From CAZOOK01 sp964581385 (lineage in GTDB: Bacteria; Pseudomonadota; Gammaproteobacteria; Nevskiales; Nevskiaceae), in the NCBI GenBank assembly GCA_964581385.1, contig CAZOOK010000011.1, positions 62,001 to 126,000 of the forward strand: a stretch of 64,000 bases of DNA. Direction: 5' to 3'. Positions 35,599 to 44,666 of this stretch are shown piece after piece. A program made the position numbers and the translations under genes. The notes under the pieces are model-generated. The model worked only from the letters and a program-made list of their open reading frames with translations, searched no databases and was not told the DNA's origin. Position 1 is the stretch's first letter. Every line of letters starts with the position of its first letter.

Positions 35599-36915
35599 AT
35601 GAACGATAAGCAACACGAGTTTGAAAAGTACGATTTCTTCCGCAGCGACCGGTTCGTGAACGATCCGTACTCCTATTTTGATTACCTGAGACAGCAGTCT
35701 CCGGTACTGCGTGAGCCGCATCAGGGCATCGTCATGGTAACGGGCTACGACGAAGCCCTTGAGATCTACAACGATCCCGATCGCTTTTCGTCCTGCATGT
35801 CGACCACTGGACCGATTGCGGGCTGCCCCATTCCCCTGAAGGGACATGAAAACGAGGACGTTTCCGAGCTGATCGAAGCCTACCGCGACAAAACGCCATT
35901 CAGTGATCAGCTCCCGACCATGGATCCGCCGAAGCACACCGACCACCGGGCGTTACTGATGGCCCTGATCACCCCAAAGCGCCTCAAGGAAAACGAGGAA
36001 TTCATGTGGGAGCTGGCCGATAAGCAGATCGACAGCTTCATTTCCCGTGGCGAGTGCGAGTTCATGGGCGCCTTTGCCCAGCCTTTCGCCGTGCTCGTCG
36101 TCTCCGATCTCTTGGGCGTGCCAGCCGAGGACCGGATACAGTTTCGTAAGCGACTCATACGCCAGGAGCAAGAGAGTGGCGTAGCCGGGATTGGCGGCGT
36201 GGACGGCGAAGTCCAGCACTCGCCGCTGGAATGGCTATACAGCACCTTCTCGGCGTATATCGAAGACCGCCGGCGCAATCCCAGAGGAGATATCCTCTCT
36301 GGGCTCGCGAAAGCCACCTTTCCCGACAAGTCGGTGCCGACGCCTCTTGATGTCGCCCGGATTGCCGCCAACGTGTTCGCCGCCGGGCAGGAAACCACGG
36401 TGCGACTGCTCAGCTACGCCTTCCAGGTGGTCGGCGATCGCCCCGACCTCCAGAAACGCCTTCGCGCGGATCGCAATCTCATCCCCAATTTTGTCGAGGA
36501 GTGCCTGCGCATAGAGGGCCCAGTCAAGGGCGACTTCCGATTGGCGAAAAAGCCGACGCAGGTCGGCGGCGTCGATATTCCGGCTGGCAGCTTTCTGTAT
36601 ATCGCAAACAGCGCCGCCAACCGGGATTCCCGCAAGTTCGAAAAACCCGGAGAGTTCCAGATAGAACGGGAGAACGCCCGCTTGCATGTGGCATTCGGCC
36701 GCGGCCGCCACACCTGTCCCGGCGCTCCGCTGGCGCGGGCCGAAGCGGTCGTCAGTCTCAATCGCATGTTCGACAAAACCCGCGACATTCGCATCTCCGA
36801 GAAAGTCCACGGGCCGTCGGGCGCACGACGCTACAGCTATCTGCCAACTTTCATACTGCGGGGATTGACTCACATTAACCTGGAGTTCGACCCGGTGTCC
36901 GGAGGTTCAAAATGA
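35599..36915 (+). CDS. cytochrome P450
   Basis: 438 residues of class I bacterial P450. The haem-binding loop FGRGRHTCPGAPLAR has its Cys at residue 373. The I-helix oxygen-activation motif is FAAGQETTVR near 258-266. An unusual PTMDPPKHTDHR block (Asp-Pro-Pro-x-His) marks the usual C-helix region. The ribosome site GAGAG precedes the ATG. A ferredoxin gene overlaps the stop, so this P450 is likely reduced by its own ferredoxin. The substrate is unknown; the neighbours point to a terpenoid, steroid or alicyclic compound. Confidence 0.93.
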   Translation: MNDKQHEFEKYDFFRSDRFVNDPYSYFDYLRQQSPVLREPHQGIVMVTGYDEALEIYNDPDRFSSCMSTTGPIAGCPIPLKGHENEDVSELIEAYRDKTPFSDQLPTMDPPKHTDHRALLMALITPKRLKENEEFMWELADKQIDSFISRGECEFMGAFAQPFAVLVVSDLLGVPAEDRIQFRKRLIRQEQESGVAGIGGVDGEVQHSPLEWLYSTFSAYIEDRRRNPRGDILSGLAKATFPDKSVPTPLDVARIAANVFAAGQETTVRLLSYAFQVVGDRPDLQKRLRADRNLIPNFVEECLRIEGPVKGDFRLAKKPTQVGGVDIPAGSFLYIANSAANRDSRKFEKPGEFQIERENARLHVAFGRGRHTCPGAPLARAEAVVSLNRMFDKTRDIRISEKVHGPSGARRYSYLPTFILRGLTHINLEFDPVSGGSK

Positions 36916-37106
36916 AAGTCCGTGTCGACGCGGGCATATGCGCGGGTTTCAGCGCTTGCCTGGGGCTCTGCCCCGAAGTGTTCGAACTGCACGACGACGG
37001 CTACGCCGTCGTGCGGGTCGGCGAGGTGCCACCGGAATTCGAGGATAAAGTGCGCACGGCTGTCAGCCATTGCCCATCGAACGCGATCTCACTCAGTGAC
37101 GACTGA
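36912..37106 (+). CDS. 3Fe-4S-type ferredoxin coupled to the P450
   Basis: 64 residues. Cys spacing ICAGFSACLGLCPEVF (Cys-x5-Cys-x3-Cys-Pro) plus a distant HCPSNAI Cys is the pattern of the 3Fe-4S (or 4Fe-4S with a non-Cys ligand) ferredoxins that feed bacterial P450s. It overlaps the P450 stop by four bases (ATGA), so the two are translated together. No ferredoxin reductase gene is in the window, so an unlinked reductase must supply electrons. Confidence 0.92.
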   Translation: MKVRVDAGICAGFSACLGLCPEVFELHDDGYAVVRVGEVPPEFEDKVRTAVSHCPSNAISLSDD

Positions 37107-37652
37107 ACGCCGGTAGTAGCCTGCCGGGGATAAACGGCGCCAGGGCGTCATGTCTTGCCTTCCGTCATAAGTGGCTATTTCCGTGGTGACCACCAAGGCA
37201 TCGAGCGCCTTGCGTGGAACGTGGACGATCTTCGGCGCACGGCGGTTGTTCTTCGGCAGCTGGGCCGCATTGACTTTGAGCAGACGGCGGGCCGTTGCGA
37301 AGTGGGTGGTTTTCCGGGCGGCACTTGCATAGTGTGCTTGTGCAAATGGTGCCTTCTTGAACTTCGAGGTGCAGCAAGGGTGGGAAAGCGCAGTGTGCCC
37401 ACAATCTTATAGCTTGATCGCCTGACAGCGGCCGTTCAGGAACGACCGAAATGGGCTGAGTTCGACTCCGCTGCTCCCCTTGATAAAAAGAAAGCGGTCG
37501 GTCGATGAATTGCGCGGCTTGGTTGGGAAGCCCGCTCGACGCTCGACGCGGCAATTCGCCCAGATATTCAGACCCCAGAACCCACCCGATCGGCCACAGC
37601 ATCGGAATTGCGAGTGTTCTGGTTAAACCCGCAACGTCAGTGTGACGATGCG
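37107..37652. other. gene-poor stretch of about 550 bases
   Basis: No complete gene is convincing here. Several short frames are open on both strands, but none has a ribosome site or a recognisable domain. A minus-strand frame reading RRLLKVNAAQLPKNNRRAPK near 37200-37310 looks protein-like but has no start, and it is not recognised. The stretch may be decayed coding DNA between the ferredoxin and the dienelactone-hydrolase gene. Confidence 0.4.
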
Positions 37653-38519
37653 TTACAGCGCCGTCTTAAAGAGTGCCAGCATGCGCGACCACGCCTTCTC
37701 TGCCTGATCATGGCCGTACACTGGTGAGTCGGTGGGGCACCAGCCATGCTTGGTGCCCGCATACACCTCAATCTCCGCTGGCAGCTTCGCCGCCGCAAAC
37801 GCGGCACGCAGAGTATCTTTCGCGGTCGGCTCCTTCGCGTCGTCGTTCTCTGCGATCGCGATAAGAAACTGCGCCTTCATCTTCGGAATGAGTAGATGCG
37901 GGCTGTCCGCCTTGTCTGTGACGAGGCCGCCGCCGTGGAAGGTGGCACCGGCGCCCACGCGATCAGGCAACGTGGCGGCCGTGCGCAACACCAGCGGTCC
38001 GCCCATGCAATAGCCCATCGTGCCGACCTTGCGCTTTACATCGACCGCAGATTGCTTATCGAGGAATTCAACGAATGCCCTGGCGTCGGTCTGCGCTGTC
38101 TCCACGGTCAGCGAATCCTTGAGCTTCATCACTGCGGCCAGCATCGCGGCGTTGTTGAAGTCAAAGTGCTCCGGAGCGGTCGGCGCGCGTTTGCTGCGAT
38201 AAAAGGGGTTGACGACAAGTACCGCGTAGCCGTTCTCGGCAAGGCGAGTCGCCATGTCCCTGAATGCCACACGCAAACCCAAGATGTCAGGCCAGATGAG
38301 CACACCGGGATGCTTACCTTTGTTCGGGCGCACGAAAAAGGCGTCAGCGGTGCCGTCGGGTGTCTTGATCTCGACATCCGAGCCTTTGGTTTCCGCCGCA
38401 CCGGCGATCCGCGGTAGCGACATCGCGAGTCCCGTGCCGATCGCCATCGCGCCAAAAGTGCGCCGCGATATGCCGCGCCGCCGCTGGCTGAATCCGCCGA
38501 AGTCACTTTCGTCGCACAT
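37653..38519 (-). CDS. Tat-exported dienelactone hydrolase family protein
   Basis: 288 residues. The N-terminus has a twin-arginine signal (ISRRTFGAMAIGTGLAMSLP), so the enzyme is probably exported folded. The alpha/beta-hydrolase core has the nucleophile Cys in GTMGYCMGGPLVL, an Asp in AENDDAKEP and the His in TKHGWCPTD, the Cys-Asp-His triad of dienelactone hydrolases. Export is unusual for a chloroaromatic DLH, so it may act on another ester. It is divergent to the thioesterase gene, with 159 bases between. Confidence 0.87.
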   Translation of the reverse strand: MCDESDFGGFSQRRRGISRRTFGAMAIGTGLAMSLPRIAGAAETKGSDVEIKTPDGTADAFFVRPNKGKHPGVLIWPDILGLRVAFRDMATRLAENGYAVLVVNPFYRSKRAPTAPEHFDFNNAAMLAAVMKLKDSLTVETAQTDARAFVEFLDKQSAVDVKRKVGTMGYCMGGPLVLRTAATLPDRVGAGATFHGGGLVTDKADSPHLLIPKMKAQFLIAIAENDDAKEPTAKDTLRAAFAAAKLPAEIEVYAGTKHGWCPTDSPVYGHDQAEKAWSRMLALFKTAL

Positions 38520-38678
38520 CGGTCCACCTCCGCCATTTCGCGCGAGACACGTACTTTAACTCCACTGCGTTTTAACATGGCGTGCAGGATGGCGCTTCCG
38601 CACGGGAGAGCGTGCACGTGACCGCGAAGTCTTCCATCTGCAACAATTCGGAATCCGGATTGAGAACGCTCCACAAAC

Positions 38679-39473
38679 ATGACGTCATTTTCCGCTTTGC
38701 TGGGCGCCATTCGCGGCGTAGGTAGCACGTACCACATCGACATACCCGAGGATTGGCAACAAGGTCGCACCACTTTTGGCGGCTTGACCGCAGCGCTGTG
38801 TCTGGCTGCGACCGAGCGCGCCGTCACTGATTTACCGCCCTTGCGCTCAGCGCAATTTACCTTTGTCGGGCCCGCGGGCGGTGCGGTTGAAATGACGCCT
38901 CGCGTGTTGCGGCGCGGAAAGTCGAGCGTCTTCGTCACTGTTGACTTGAGCGCGGAAGGCTCGTTGGCGGCCCAAGCGACTTTCAGTTTCGGCGCGGCCC
39001 GCGACAGTAAGTACAGCTATCGTGCGCACCCCATGCCGCAAGCGCCGCTGCCGGGCACAACGAAGGCGCTTTTCCGCTCAGGCAAGCCGCCATTCACGCA
39101 GCATTTCGAAGTGTTTGTGGCCGGCGGACAAAGACTGGTGAGCAACGCCGAGACGCCTGAACTTTTATTGTGGCTGCGCCACCGCGATCCCGGCGCCATG
39201 GCGAGCTTGGCGGGAGTGATCGCCATTTGCGATACGCCGCCGGCCGCTGTCTATACGATGCTTTCGGAACCCGTGCCGGCCAGCTCTGTCACCTGGTCGA
39301 TCGAGATGATCGATGCGGCCGCGGCGTTGCGTGCACCCAGCGACGCATGGTACTTGCTGCGCAGTGTGGGCGAGGATTTCCGGGAAGGCTATTCGGTCCA
39401 GGATATGGCGTTGTGGGCACAAGACGGCACGCTGATCATGCTCGCGCGTCAGACGGTGGCGATATTCGGCTGA
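38679..39473 (+). CDS. TesB-like acyl-CoA thioesterase family protein
   Basis: 264 residues, double hot-dog (thioesterase-like 3/4HBT-3 type). TTFGGLTAALCLAATERAV is the first domain's long helix. FTFVGPAGGAVEMTPRVLRRG and the C-terminal YSVQDMALWAQDGTLIMLARQ are typical of this family, which is often found with CoA-ester catabolism genes. It would release free acids from CoA, perhaps to relieve CoA trapping. It converges on the IclR gene, which ends 10 bases downstream. Confidence 0.83.
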   Translation: MTSFSALLGAIRGVGSTYHIDIPEDWQQGRTTFGGLTAALCLAATERAVTDLPPLRSAQFTFVGPAGGAVEMTPRVLRRGKSSVFVTVDLSAEGSLAAQATFSFGAARDSKYSYRAHPMPQAPLPGTTKALFRSGKPPFTQHFEVFVAGGQRLVSNAETPELLLWLRHRDPGAMASLAGVIAICDTPPAAVYTMLSEPVPASSVTWSIEMIDAAAALRAPSDAWYLLRSVGEDFREGYSVQDMALWAQDGTLIMLARQTVAIFG

Positions 39474-39482
39474 GACCACGCT

Positions 39483-40304
39483 CTATTCCGGTGAAACCTC
39501 GCCGCAGAGTTGGGACGACAATGTCTGCGCGGCGGAAAGAAGAGCCTTTTGAAGCGCGGGCAGTCCGCTTCGTTTCAGCGCGCTACCGATACCGATGGCG
39601 ACGAGTGCATGACTCAGCTTCTGGCGTGCATTCCACACAGGGGCGGCGACCACGGTCACGCCGGATATATAGTTGCCGGCGTCGACGGCAAAGCCTTGCG
39701 CGCGCGTCTGACTGACCTGCGCTTTCCATTCGTCGAATGTTGGCGGTTCATCCCAACGCAGCGTCTTGAAACGGGACTCCAGCTCGGCCTCGGCGTGATC
39801 GCCGAACGCCGCGATGCACCGACCCGTCGCGCTGATCAGCGCGGGAAAGCGGCTGCCGATTTGCGTACTGAGCTGAAAATTGTTTCCCGATTGGGAGACG
39901 GTCACCACGATGATGTGCTCAAGGCCAACGATATGTACGCCAAGCAGTGTCACATCGAAGGTTTTGCTGAGACGATCCAGCACCGGCTGGGCCAGATCAT
40001 TGAACCGGTTGCGTCTAAGCCAGTGCCGCGCGAGCGTAAGTACGCCCGCTTCTAGCGAATACCGTTTTGTGTCGGGATCAAAGGACACAAACTCTTCGGC
40101 TACCAACGCTCTGAGCACGTAGAGACAGGTGCTCGGCACCAGGCCCAGCTGGCGTGCGATGGATTGCACGCCGAGCGGCGTATCGCTTTTCCCAAGCAAG
40201 CGCAAAACCGCTGCAGCACGCGAGATAGCGGGCGCTTTGCTCGCTTCGACGACCTTCGCCAGCTCGTGTTCGAGTGACGGGAGACGGTTCCGTTTGTTAG
40301 TCAT
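39483..40304 (-). CDS. IclR-family transcriptional regulator
   Basis: 273 residues. The N-terminal winged helix covers about residues 20-85 (LRLLGKSDTPLGVQSIARQ, then the recognition part LVPSTCLYVLRALVAEEFV). The C-terminal effector domain has the family segment QIGSRFPALISATGRCIAAF and a late AIGIGSALKRSGLP. It is divergent to the acyl-CoA ligase, with an operator-like palindrome between them. It most likely controls the ligase/dehydratase/CoA-transferase genes in response to a pathway acid or CoA ester. Confidence 0.92.
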   Translation of the reverse strand: MTNKRNRLPSLEHELAKVVEASKAPAISRAAAVLRLLGKSDTPLGVQSIARQLGLVPSTCLYVLRALVAEEFVSFDPDTKRYSLEAGVLTLARHWLRRNRFNDLAQPVLDRLSKTFDVTLLGVHIVGLEHIIVVTVSQSGNNFQLSTQIGSRFPALISATGRCIAAFGDHAEAELESRFKTLRWDEPPTFDEWKAQVSQTRAQGFAVDAGNYISGVTVVAAPVWNARQKLSHALVAIGIGSALKRSGLPALQKALLSAAQTLSSQLCGEVSPE

Positions 40305-40339
40305 TTCTAGGGATAGTCGAACGGGACATAATATTCAAT

Positions 40340-40360
40340 ATATAGAATGACGTTCTATAT
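40340..40360. promoter_or_regulatory. palindromic operator between iclR-type gene and acyl-CoA ligase
   Basis: Perfect 8-bp arms ATATAGAA and TTCTATAT around TGACG in an AT-rich intergenic stretch, 36 bases upstream of the regulator start and 92 bases before the preferred ligase start. IclR proteins bind such short palindromes as dimers, and the gene order suits autoregulation plus control of the ligase. The ATG at 40347 falls inside the palindrome, which argues against it as the ligase start. Confidence 0.6.
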
Positions 40361-40451
40361 TTGCAACAGCTGGATTCTTGTGGCATCCTGCCGCCAGTCC
40401 GAATTGCGACGCGAATCGCGGCAACCTCGACAAAAAGTACTGTTAGAACTT

Positions 40452-42017
40452 ATGGCGAAGCTCACGGACTACACCCGCTACGCAGATGCCCAGCAGTTCG
40501 CCAATTCAAAGGCGCTGTGGGAACTCTTCGACGGTAATAGCGAATACCTCAACATTGCCCACGAGTGCATAAACCGCCATGCGAATGGTTCGGGGCGCAC
40601 TGCCGTGCGTATTGCGCATGCTGACGGAACAGATGAGATCCTGAGTTTCGACGATATCGCCGCCGGTTCCGCGCGCTTCGCACATTGGCTGGTGGAGAAC
40701 GGTGTTAAACCGGGCGACCGCATCGCTTTTATGCTGGAGCCGTCGCTGCCGTTCTACATCAGCCTGTTTGGCGCGATGATGATGGGAGCGATCAGTGTCC
40801 CGATGTTCACGCTCTTCGGTCTCGACGGACTGCGCCTGCGAGTCGATGACTGCAAGCCGAAGCTGCTGATCACCAATGCGGAAAAGGCGACGATCGCCAA
40901 TCAGATCGAAGGTGTTCGCGTCGTCGTGGTTGGCGCCAGCTTGCTTGATGAAATTGCACGCTTTCCGAAAACCTATAAATCGGTGACCCACGCCAATGAT
41001 CTGGCAGTGTTCCAGTACACATCCGGGACCACCCGTGAATTACCGGCCGCGGTCAAGCACACGCATCGCGCGCTGGTGACGCTGATGTTTGCGGCGCTGT
41101 ACGGAACGGGTATCCGGCCGGGCGATGAATTCTTTTGTCCTTCTTCGCCCGCCTGGGGCCACGGCCTTTGGCACGGCACGCTGGCGCCGCTGGGCTTGGG
41201 CGTCACTACCGGCACTTTCGCCGGTCGCTTCGATGCGGTGCGACTGATGAAGGCGCTGCAGGATTACAAGATCACGAACTTGGCGGCGGCGGCTACCCAT
41301 TACCGGATGATGAAAAACTCCGGCAAGGCAGGCGACTTCACTTTCGCGATCAACAAGCTTTCCTATAGCGGCGAGCCCATCGATCCGGCGACGCTGGAGT
41401 TCATCGATCAGACTTTCCATGTACCGGCGTGCAGCATGTACGGCACCACCGAGATCGGCGTGGTGCTGGTCAACTACCCTGGTGCTGACGACTACGTCGT
41501 CAAGCCGGGTTCATTGGGCAAGCCGGTGCCCGGTTTGAAGCTCCAGGTGCAGAAGCCGGACGGTAGTCCGACAGAACCGGGCATCGTCGGTGAGCTCATG
41601 CTGTGGCGACGTGAAGGGTGGGAGACCACCAAGGACCTCGCCAAGATCGACGAGGATGGCTATTTCTATCATTGCGGCCGCGCGGATGACGTCATCATTT
41701 CCGCCGGCTGGACCATGAGCGCGGTCGAGATCGAAAGCACCTTGCTGAAGCATCCGGATGTGAAAGAAGCGGCCGTTATCGGCGTGCCGGATGCAACGCG
41801 CGGGCAGGTCGCAAAGGCGTTCATCGTCAGCGACCGTGCACCCAGCAACGACTATGTCGATGAGCTGAAGAAATTCACGCGCGAGCGGCTGAGTCAGCAC
41901 GAATTTCCGCGGCATATCGCGTTTGTGAGTGAGCTTCCCAAGACGCCGGCCGGAAAAGTTCACCGTAAAGTTTTACGCGATCGCGAAGCCGCTGCGGCGG
42001 CCGCGGTCAACAACTGA
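40452..42017 (+). CDS. AMP-dependent acyl-CoA synthetase
   Basis: 521 residues from the ATG at 40452. ANL-superfamily motifs: the P-loop QYTSGTTRELPAAVKHTH (the usual Gly-x-Pro-Lys is changed to RELPAAVK), YGTTEIG near the adenylate site, GRADDVIISAGW, and KTPAGKVHRKVLRDR with the catalytic Lys. It activates an organic acid to its CoA ester and could open the pathway of this cluster. The insertion in the P-loop is characteristic of the 2-aminobenzoate/benzoate-CoA ligase-like subgroup. An upstream frame to 40347 lies in the operator. Confidence 0.9.
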   Translation: MAKLTDYTRYADAQQFANSKALWELFDGNSEYLNIAHECINRHANGSGRTAVRIAHADGTDEILSFDDIAAGSARFAHWLVENGVKPGDRIAFMLEPSLPFYISLFGAMMMGAISVPMFTLFGLDGLRLRVDDCKPKLLITNAEKATIANQIEGVRVVVVGASLLDEIARFPKTYKSVTHANDLAVFQYTSGTTRELPAAVKHTHRALVTLMFAALYGTGIRPGDEFFCPSSPAWGHGLWHGTLAPLGLGVTTGTFAGRFDAVRLMKALQDYKITNLAAAATHYRMMKNSGKAGDFTFAINKLSYSGEPIDPATLEFIDQTFHVPACSMYGTTEIGVVLVNYPGADDYVVKPGSLGKPVPGLKLQVQKPDGSPTEPGIVGELMLWRREGWETTKDLAKIDEDGYFYHCGRADDVIISAGWTMSAVEIESTLLKHPDVKEAAVIGVPDATRGQVAKAFIVSDRAPSNDYVDELKKFTRERLSQHEFPRHIAFVSELPKTPAGKVHRKVLRDREAAAAAAVNN

Positions 42018-42034
42018 AATCGCAGGAGAAGAGA

Positions 42035-43174
42035 ATGTCCACTAGCACCAGCAAATTTCCGAAAATAACCGAGGAGGGGCTCGAAGACCTCCGCAAGCGC
42101 ATTGGCGTCAAGATCACCGACACGCTGGAGCCCTGGAACTACGAGGCGACCCGTGACGCGATTCGCCACTATGCGCATGGCATCGGCGACGACAATCCAC
42201 TCTGGTGCGATCCGGCCTATGCCGAGAAGAGCAAGTACGGGACCATCGTCGCGTTGCCCAGCTTTCTGCTATCAACCAGCCGTATTGTCTCCGGTTATTG
42301 TGGCGGTCTCTCCGGTGTGCATGCCATGTGGGCCGGCGCGGACTGGACGTGGCACAAGAACGTCCTGCGCGGCGACACCATCTCCACTCAGGCACACCTC
42401 AAGGATCTGATCGAGCACAAGACCAAGTTTGCCGGTCGCGCTTTCCAGCAGATCTATCACGTCGATTTCTTCAACCAGAAGGGCGACATGGTTGCTGAAG
42501 CCGATTCCTGGGTGTTCCGCACCGACCGCGACGAAGCTCGCGAGCGCGGCACGAAATACACGGAAGCGCGCGGCCGCGTCGAGCGCTACACCGAGGAACA
42601 GCTCGCCGAGTTCTACAAGCTGTACGAGGCCGAGCAAATTCGCGGCGCCACTCCACGCTATTGGGAAGATGTGAAGGAAGGCGAGGCGCTCCCGCGCATG
42701 ATGAAAGGCCCGATGACTGTCACCGGCTTTATTTGCTACGCGCAGGGCTGGGGCGGTCTCTATATCCGCGCCAATAAGCTCGCGTGGAAGATGCAATCGA
42801 AGCATCCGGGCTTGGGCATCAGGAATCGCTTCAACGTGCCGGATTGCCCCGAGCGCGTTCACTGGGACGAAGCGTTCGCACTCGAGGTGGGCGCACCGGG
42901 CGCTTATGACTACGGCCCTGAGCGCTGCTCCTGGTTGACGCACCAGATCACCAATTGGATGGGCGATGCCGGCTTCCTGCAGAAGGCCAAGTGTCAGGTC
43001 CGCCGCCACAATCCGGACGGCGATGCCATCATCATCGAAGGTACCGTCACCCGCAAATTTGTAGAGGGCGGCAAGCATCTGGTGGAAATCAGCCAGAAGG
43101 CCCAGACACATCGCAGTGAGCTGTCCGCAACCGGCGCAGCCATCGTCGAATTGCCGAGCCGCTCTGCTCGCTGA
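42035..43174 (+). CDS. second FAS1-type/MaoC-like double hot-dog dehydratase
   Basis: 379 residues, a paralogue of the protein at 32577. GIGDDNPLWCDPAYAEKSKY is the N-terminal hydratase block; here a Cys occupies the position of the His in the paralogue's NPVHWD, so the active site differs. The second hot-dog domain begins near residue 215 (YWEDVKEGEALPRMMKGPMT). The gene lies 17 bases after the ligase with GGAGAAGAG before the ATG. It probably hydrates an enoyl-CoA made from the acid activated by the ligase. Confidence 0.83.
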   Translation: MSTSTSKFPKITEEGLEDLRKRIGVKITDTLEPWNYEATRDAIRHYAHGIGDDNPLWCDPAYAEKSKYGTIVALPSFLLSTSRIVSGYCGGLSGVHAMWAGADWTWHKNVLRGDTISTQAHLKDLIEHKTKFAGRAFQQIYHVDFFNQKGDMVAEADSWVFRTDRDEARERGTKYTEARGRVERYTEEQLAEFYKLYEAEQIRGATPRYWEDVKEGEALPRMMKGPMTVTGFICYAQGWGGLYIRANKLAWKMQSKHPGLGIRNRFNVPDCPERVHWDEAFALEVGAPGAYDYGPERCSWLTHQITNWMGDAGFLQKAKCQVRRHNPDGDAIIIEGTVTRKFVEGGKHLVEISQKAQTHRSELSATGAAIVELPSRSAR

Positions 43175-43342
43175 TCCAGCATTCGCTTGACCTGCATTCT
43201 GGTCGCGCTCGCCTGCAAGCGGGCGCGCCCGGAATGGGCAGGTGCTAGTGCAGCGAACTATGCGATGATTTCTGTAATCGACTCCGTCATTATTATTCCA
43301 ATGGCGATGCTTGCCAGGTCTTTGGAAAATCGCGGTCGTGTA

Positions 43343-43368
43343 TTAGAGCGTGTTATGCGACGCTCTAA
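43343..43368. promoter_or_regulatory. inverted repeat upstream of the CoA-transferase gene
   Basis: Perfect 9-bp arms TTAGAGCGT and ACGCTCTAA around an eight-base spacer, ending 39 bases before the CaiB-type start. It lies in a 233-base gap that otherwise splits the ligase/dehydratase pair from the CoA-transferase and two SDR genes. It could be an operator for a second promoter or an RNA hairpin at the 5' end of that transcript. It does not match the palindrome at 40340. Confidence 0.5.
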
Positions 43369-43407
43369 AGCCAACGGCGACACGCAACGCAGCACGGGGT
43401 AGCGCAT

Positions 43408-44622
43408 ATGCCTGAAAGTGTTACTCCGAAATGGGCCGGTCCTCTTCAGGGCATTCGTGTTCTCGACTTCACTCGCGTGTTATCGGGACCAGCGGCTTCT
43501 CTCGCTTTTGCCGATCTCGGCGCGGAAGTGTTGAAGATCGAGCCGCCCGAAGGCGGGGACGAAACCCGTCTCTTCCCGCCGTTCCGCGAGGACATAAGCC
43601 ATTACTTCTTGAGCGTGAACCGCGGCAAGAAGAGCATCGTCGTGGATTTGAAAACCGAGGCTGGTGTGGCTCTGGTCAAAGATCTTGCGGCCAAATGCGA
43701 CATCGTCATCGAAAACTATCGCCCGGGCGTGATGGATCGGCTGGGCTTGGGATATGAAGCCCTTTCCGCCGCGAATCCGCGGCTGATCTACTGCGCGATT
43801 TCCGGTTTTGGAATGACGGGTCCGCTGCGTGACCGGCCATCCTTCGACATCGTCTTGCAGGCGTTGTCAGGTGCTCTCAGCGTCAACGGTGAACCCGGAG
43901 GCGCGCCCACGAAGCTGGGTATTCCGCTCGGGGATCTGGTTGGTGGCATTAACGGCCCGATCGCCATTTTGGCGGCCTTGTACGAGCGCAGCGTCACCGG
44001 CCACGGACGTTTAATTGATATCAGCCTGCTCGACGGCATGATCGGCATGCTCGGCTACCTAGCGCAGTTGGCGTTTTTCACCGGGCAGGATCCGAAACCT
44101 CAGGGATCCGAGCATCCCAATCTGGTTCCTTACGGCGCATTTCCGGCGAAGGACGGATCCATCATCATCGCCTGCCTGATGAACAGCTTCTGGGCGCGCA
44201 TTTGCCAGGCTTTGGGAATGCAGGACTGGATCAAGGATCCCCGCTTCGACGCCATAGAGAAGCGGCGCGACAATCGCCGGCTGGTGAATGAGAGGATCTC
44301 CGAATTCACGCGCCAGAAAACCGTGCAGGAACTCGTGGACCTTTTCACGCGCTACGAGGTTCCGCATGCGCCGATATTGGGCATCATGGATGCGCTTGCA
44401 CAGCCTCAGGCGGTTGCCAGGGAAATGGTGGTCGAGACGGAACATCCGACATTGGGCAAGATTCCAATCGTGAATCGCGCAATCAAATTTGCAGGCGATC
44501 CACAACCGGTTCCGACTGCGCCTCCGATCCTTGGGCAACATACCGATGAGATCCTGAAAGATATTCTTGGACTCAAGTCCGAGCAGATCGCGAAGTTGCG
44601 CGCATCAAAGGTCGTGGCCTGA
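43408..44622 (+). CDS. CaiB/BaiF (class III) CoA-transferase
   Basis: 404 residues. LQGIRVLDFTRVLSGPAAS is the family start. SVNRGKKSIVVDLKTEAG, the NYRPGVMDRLGLGY stretch and the catalytic Asp in RPSFDIVLQALSG follow. GRLIDISLLDGM lies in the middle and PPILGQHTDEIL closes the conserved part. It moves CoA between acids, for example onto a bile-acid-like or carnitine-like substrate. It starts the third gene group with two SDRs; the preceding 233-base gap carries an inverted repeat. Confidence 0.92.
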   Translation: MPESVTPKWAGPLQGIRVLDFTRVLSGPAASLAFADLGAEVLKIEPPEGGDETRLFPPFREDISHYFLSVNRGKKSIVVDLKTEAGVALVKDLAAKCDIVIENYRPGVMDRLGLGYEALSAANPRLIYCAISGFGMTGPLRDRPSFDIVLQALSGALSVNGEPGGAPTKLGIPLGDLVGGINGPIAILAALYERSVTGHGRLIDISLLDGMIGMLGYLAQLAFFTGQDPKPQGSEHPNLVPYGAFPAKDGSIIIACLMNSFWARICQALGMQDWIKDPRFDAIEKRRDNRRLVNERISEFTRQKTVQELVDLFTRYEVPHAPILGIMDALAQPQAVAREMVVETEHPTLGKIPIVNRAIKFAGDPQPVPTAPPILGQHTDEILKDILGLKSEQIAKLRASKVVA

Positions 44623-44666
44623 GCGCGTAGTTTGTTTGTTGTAATGACAACGGAGAGGAATGCCCG

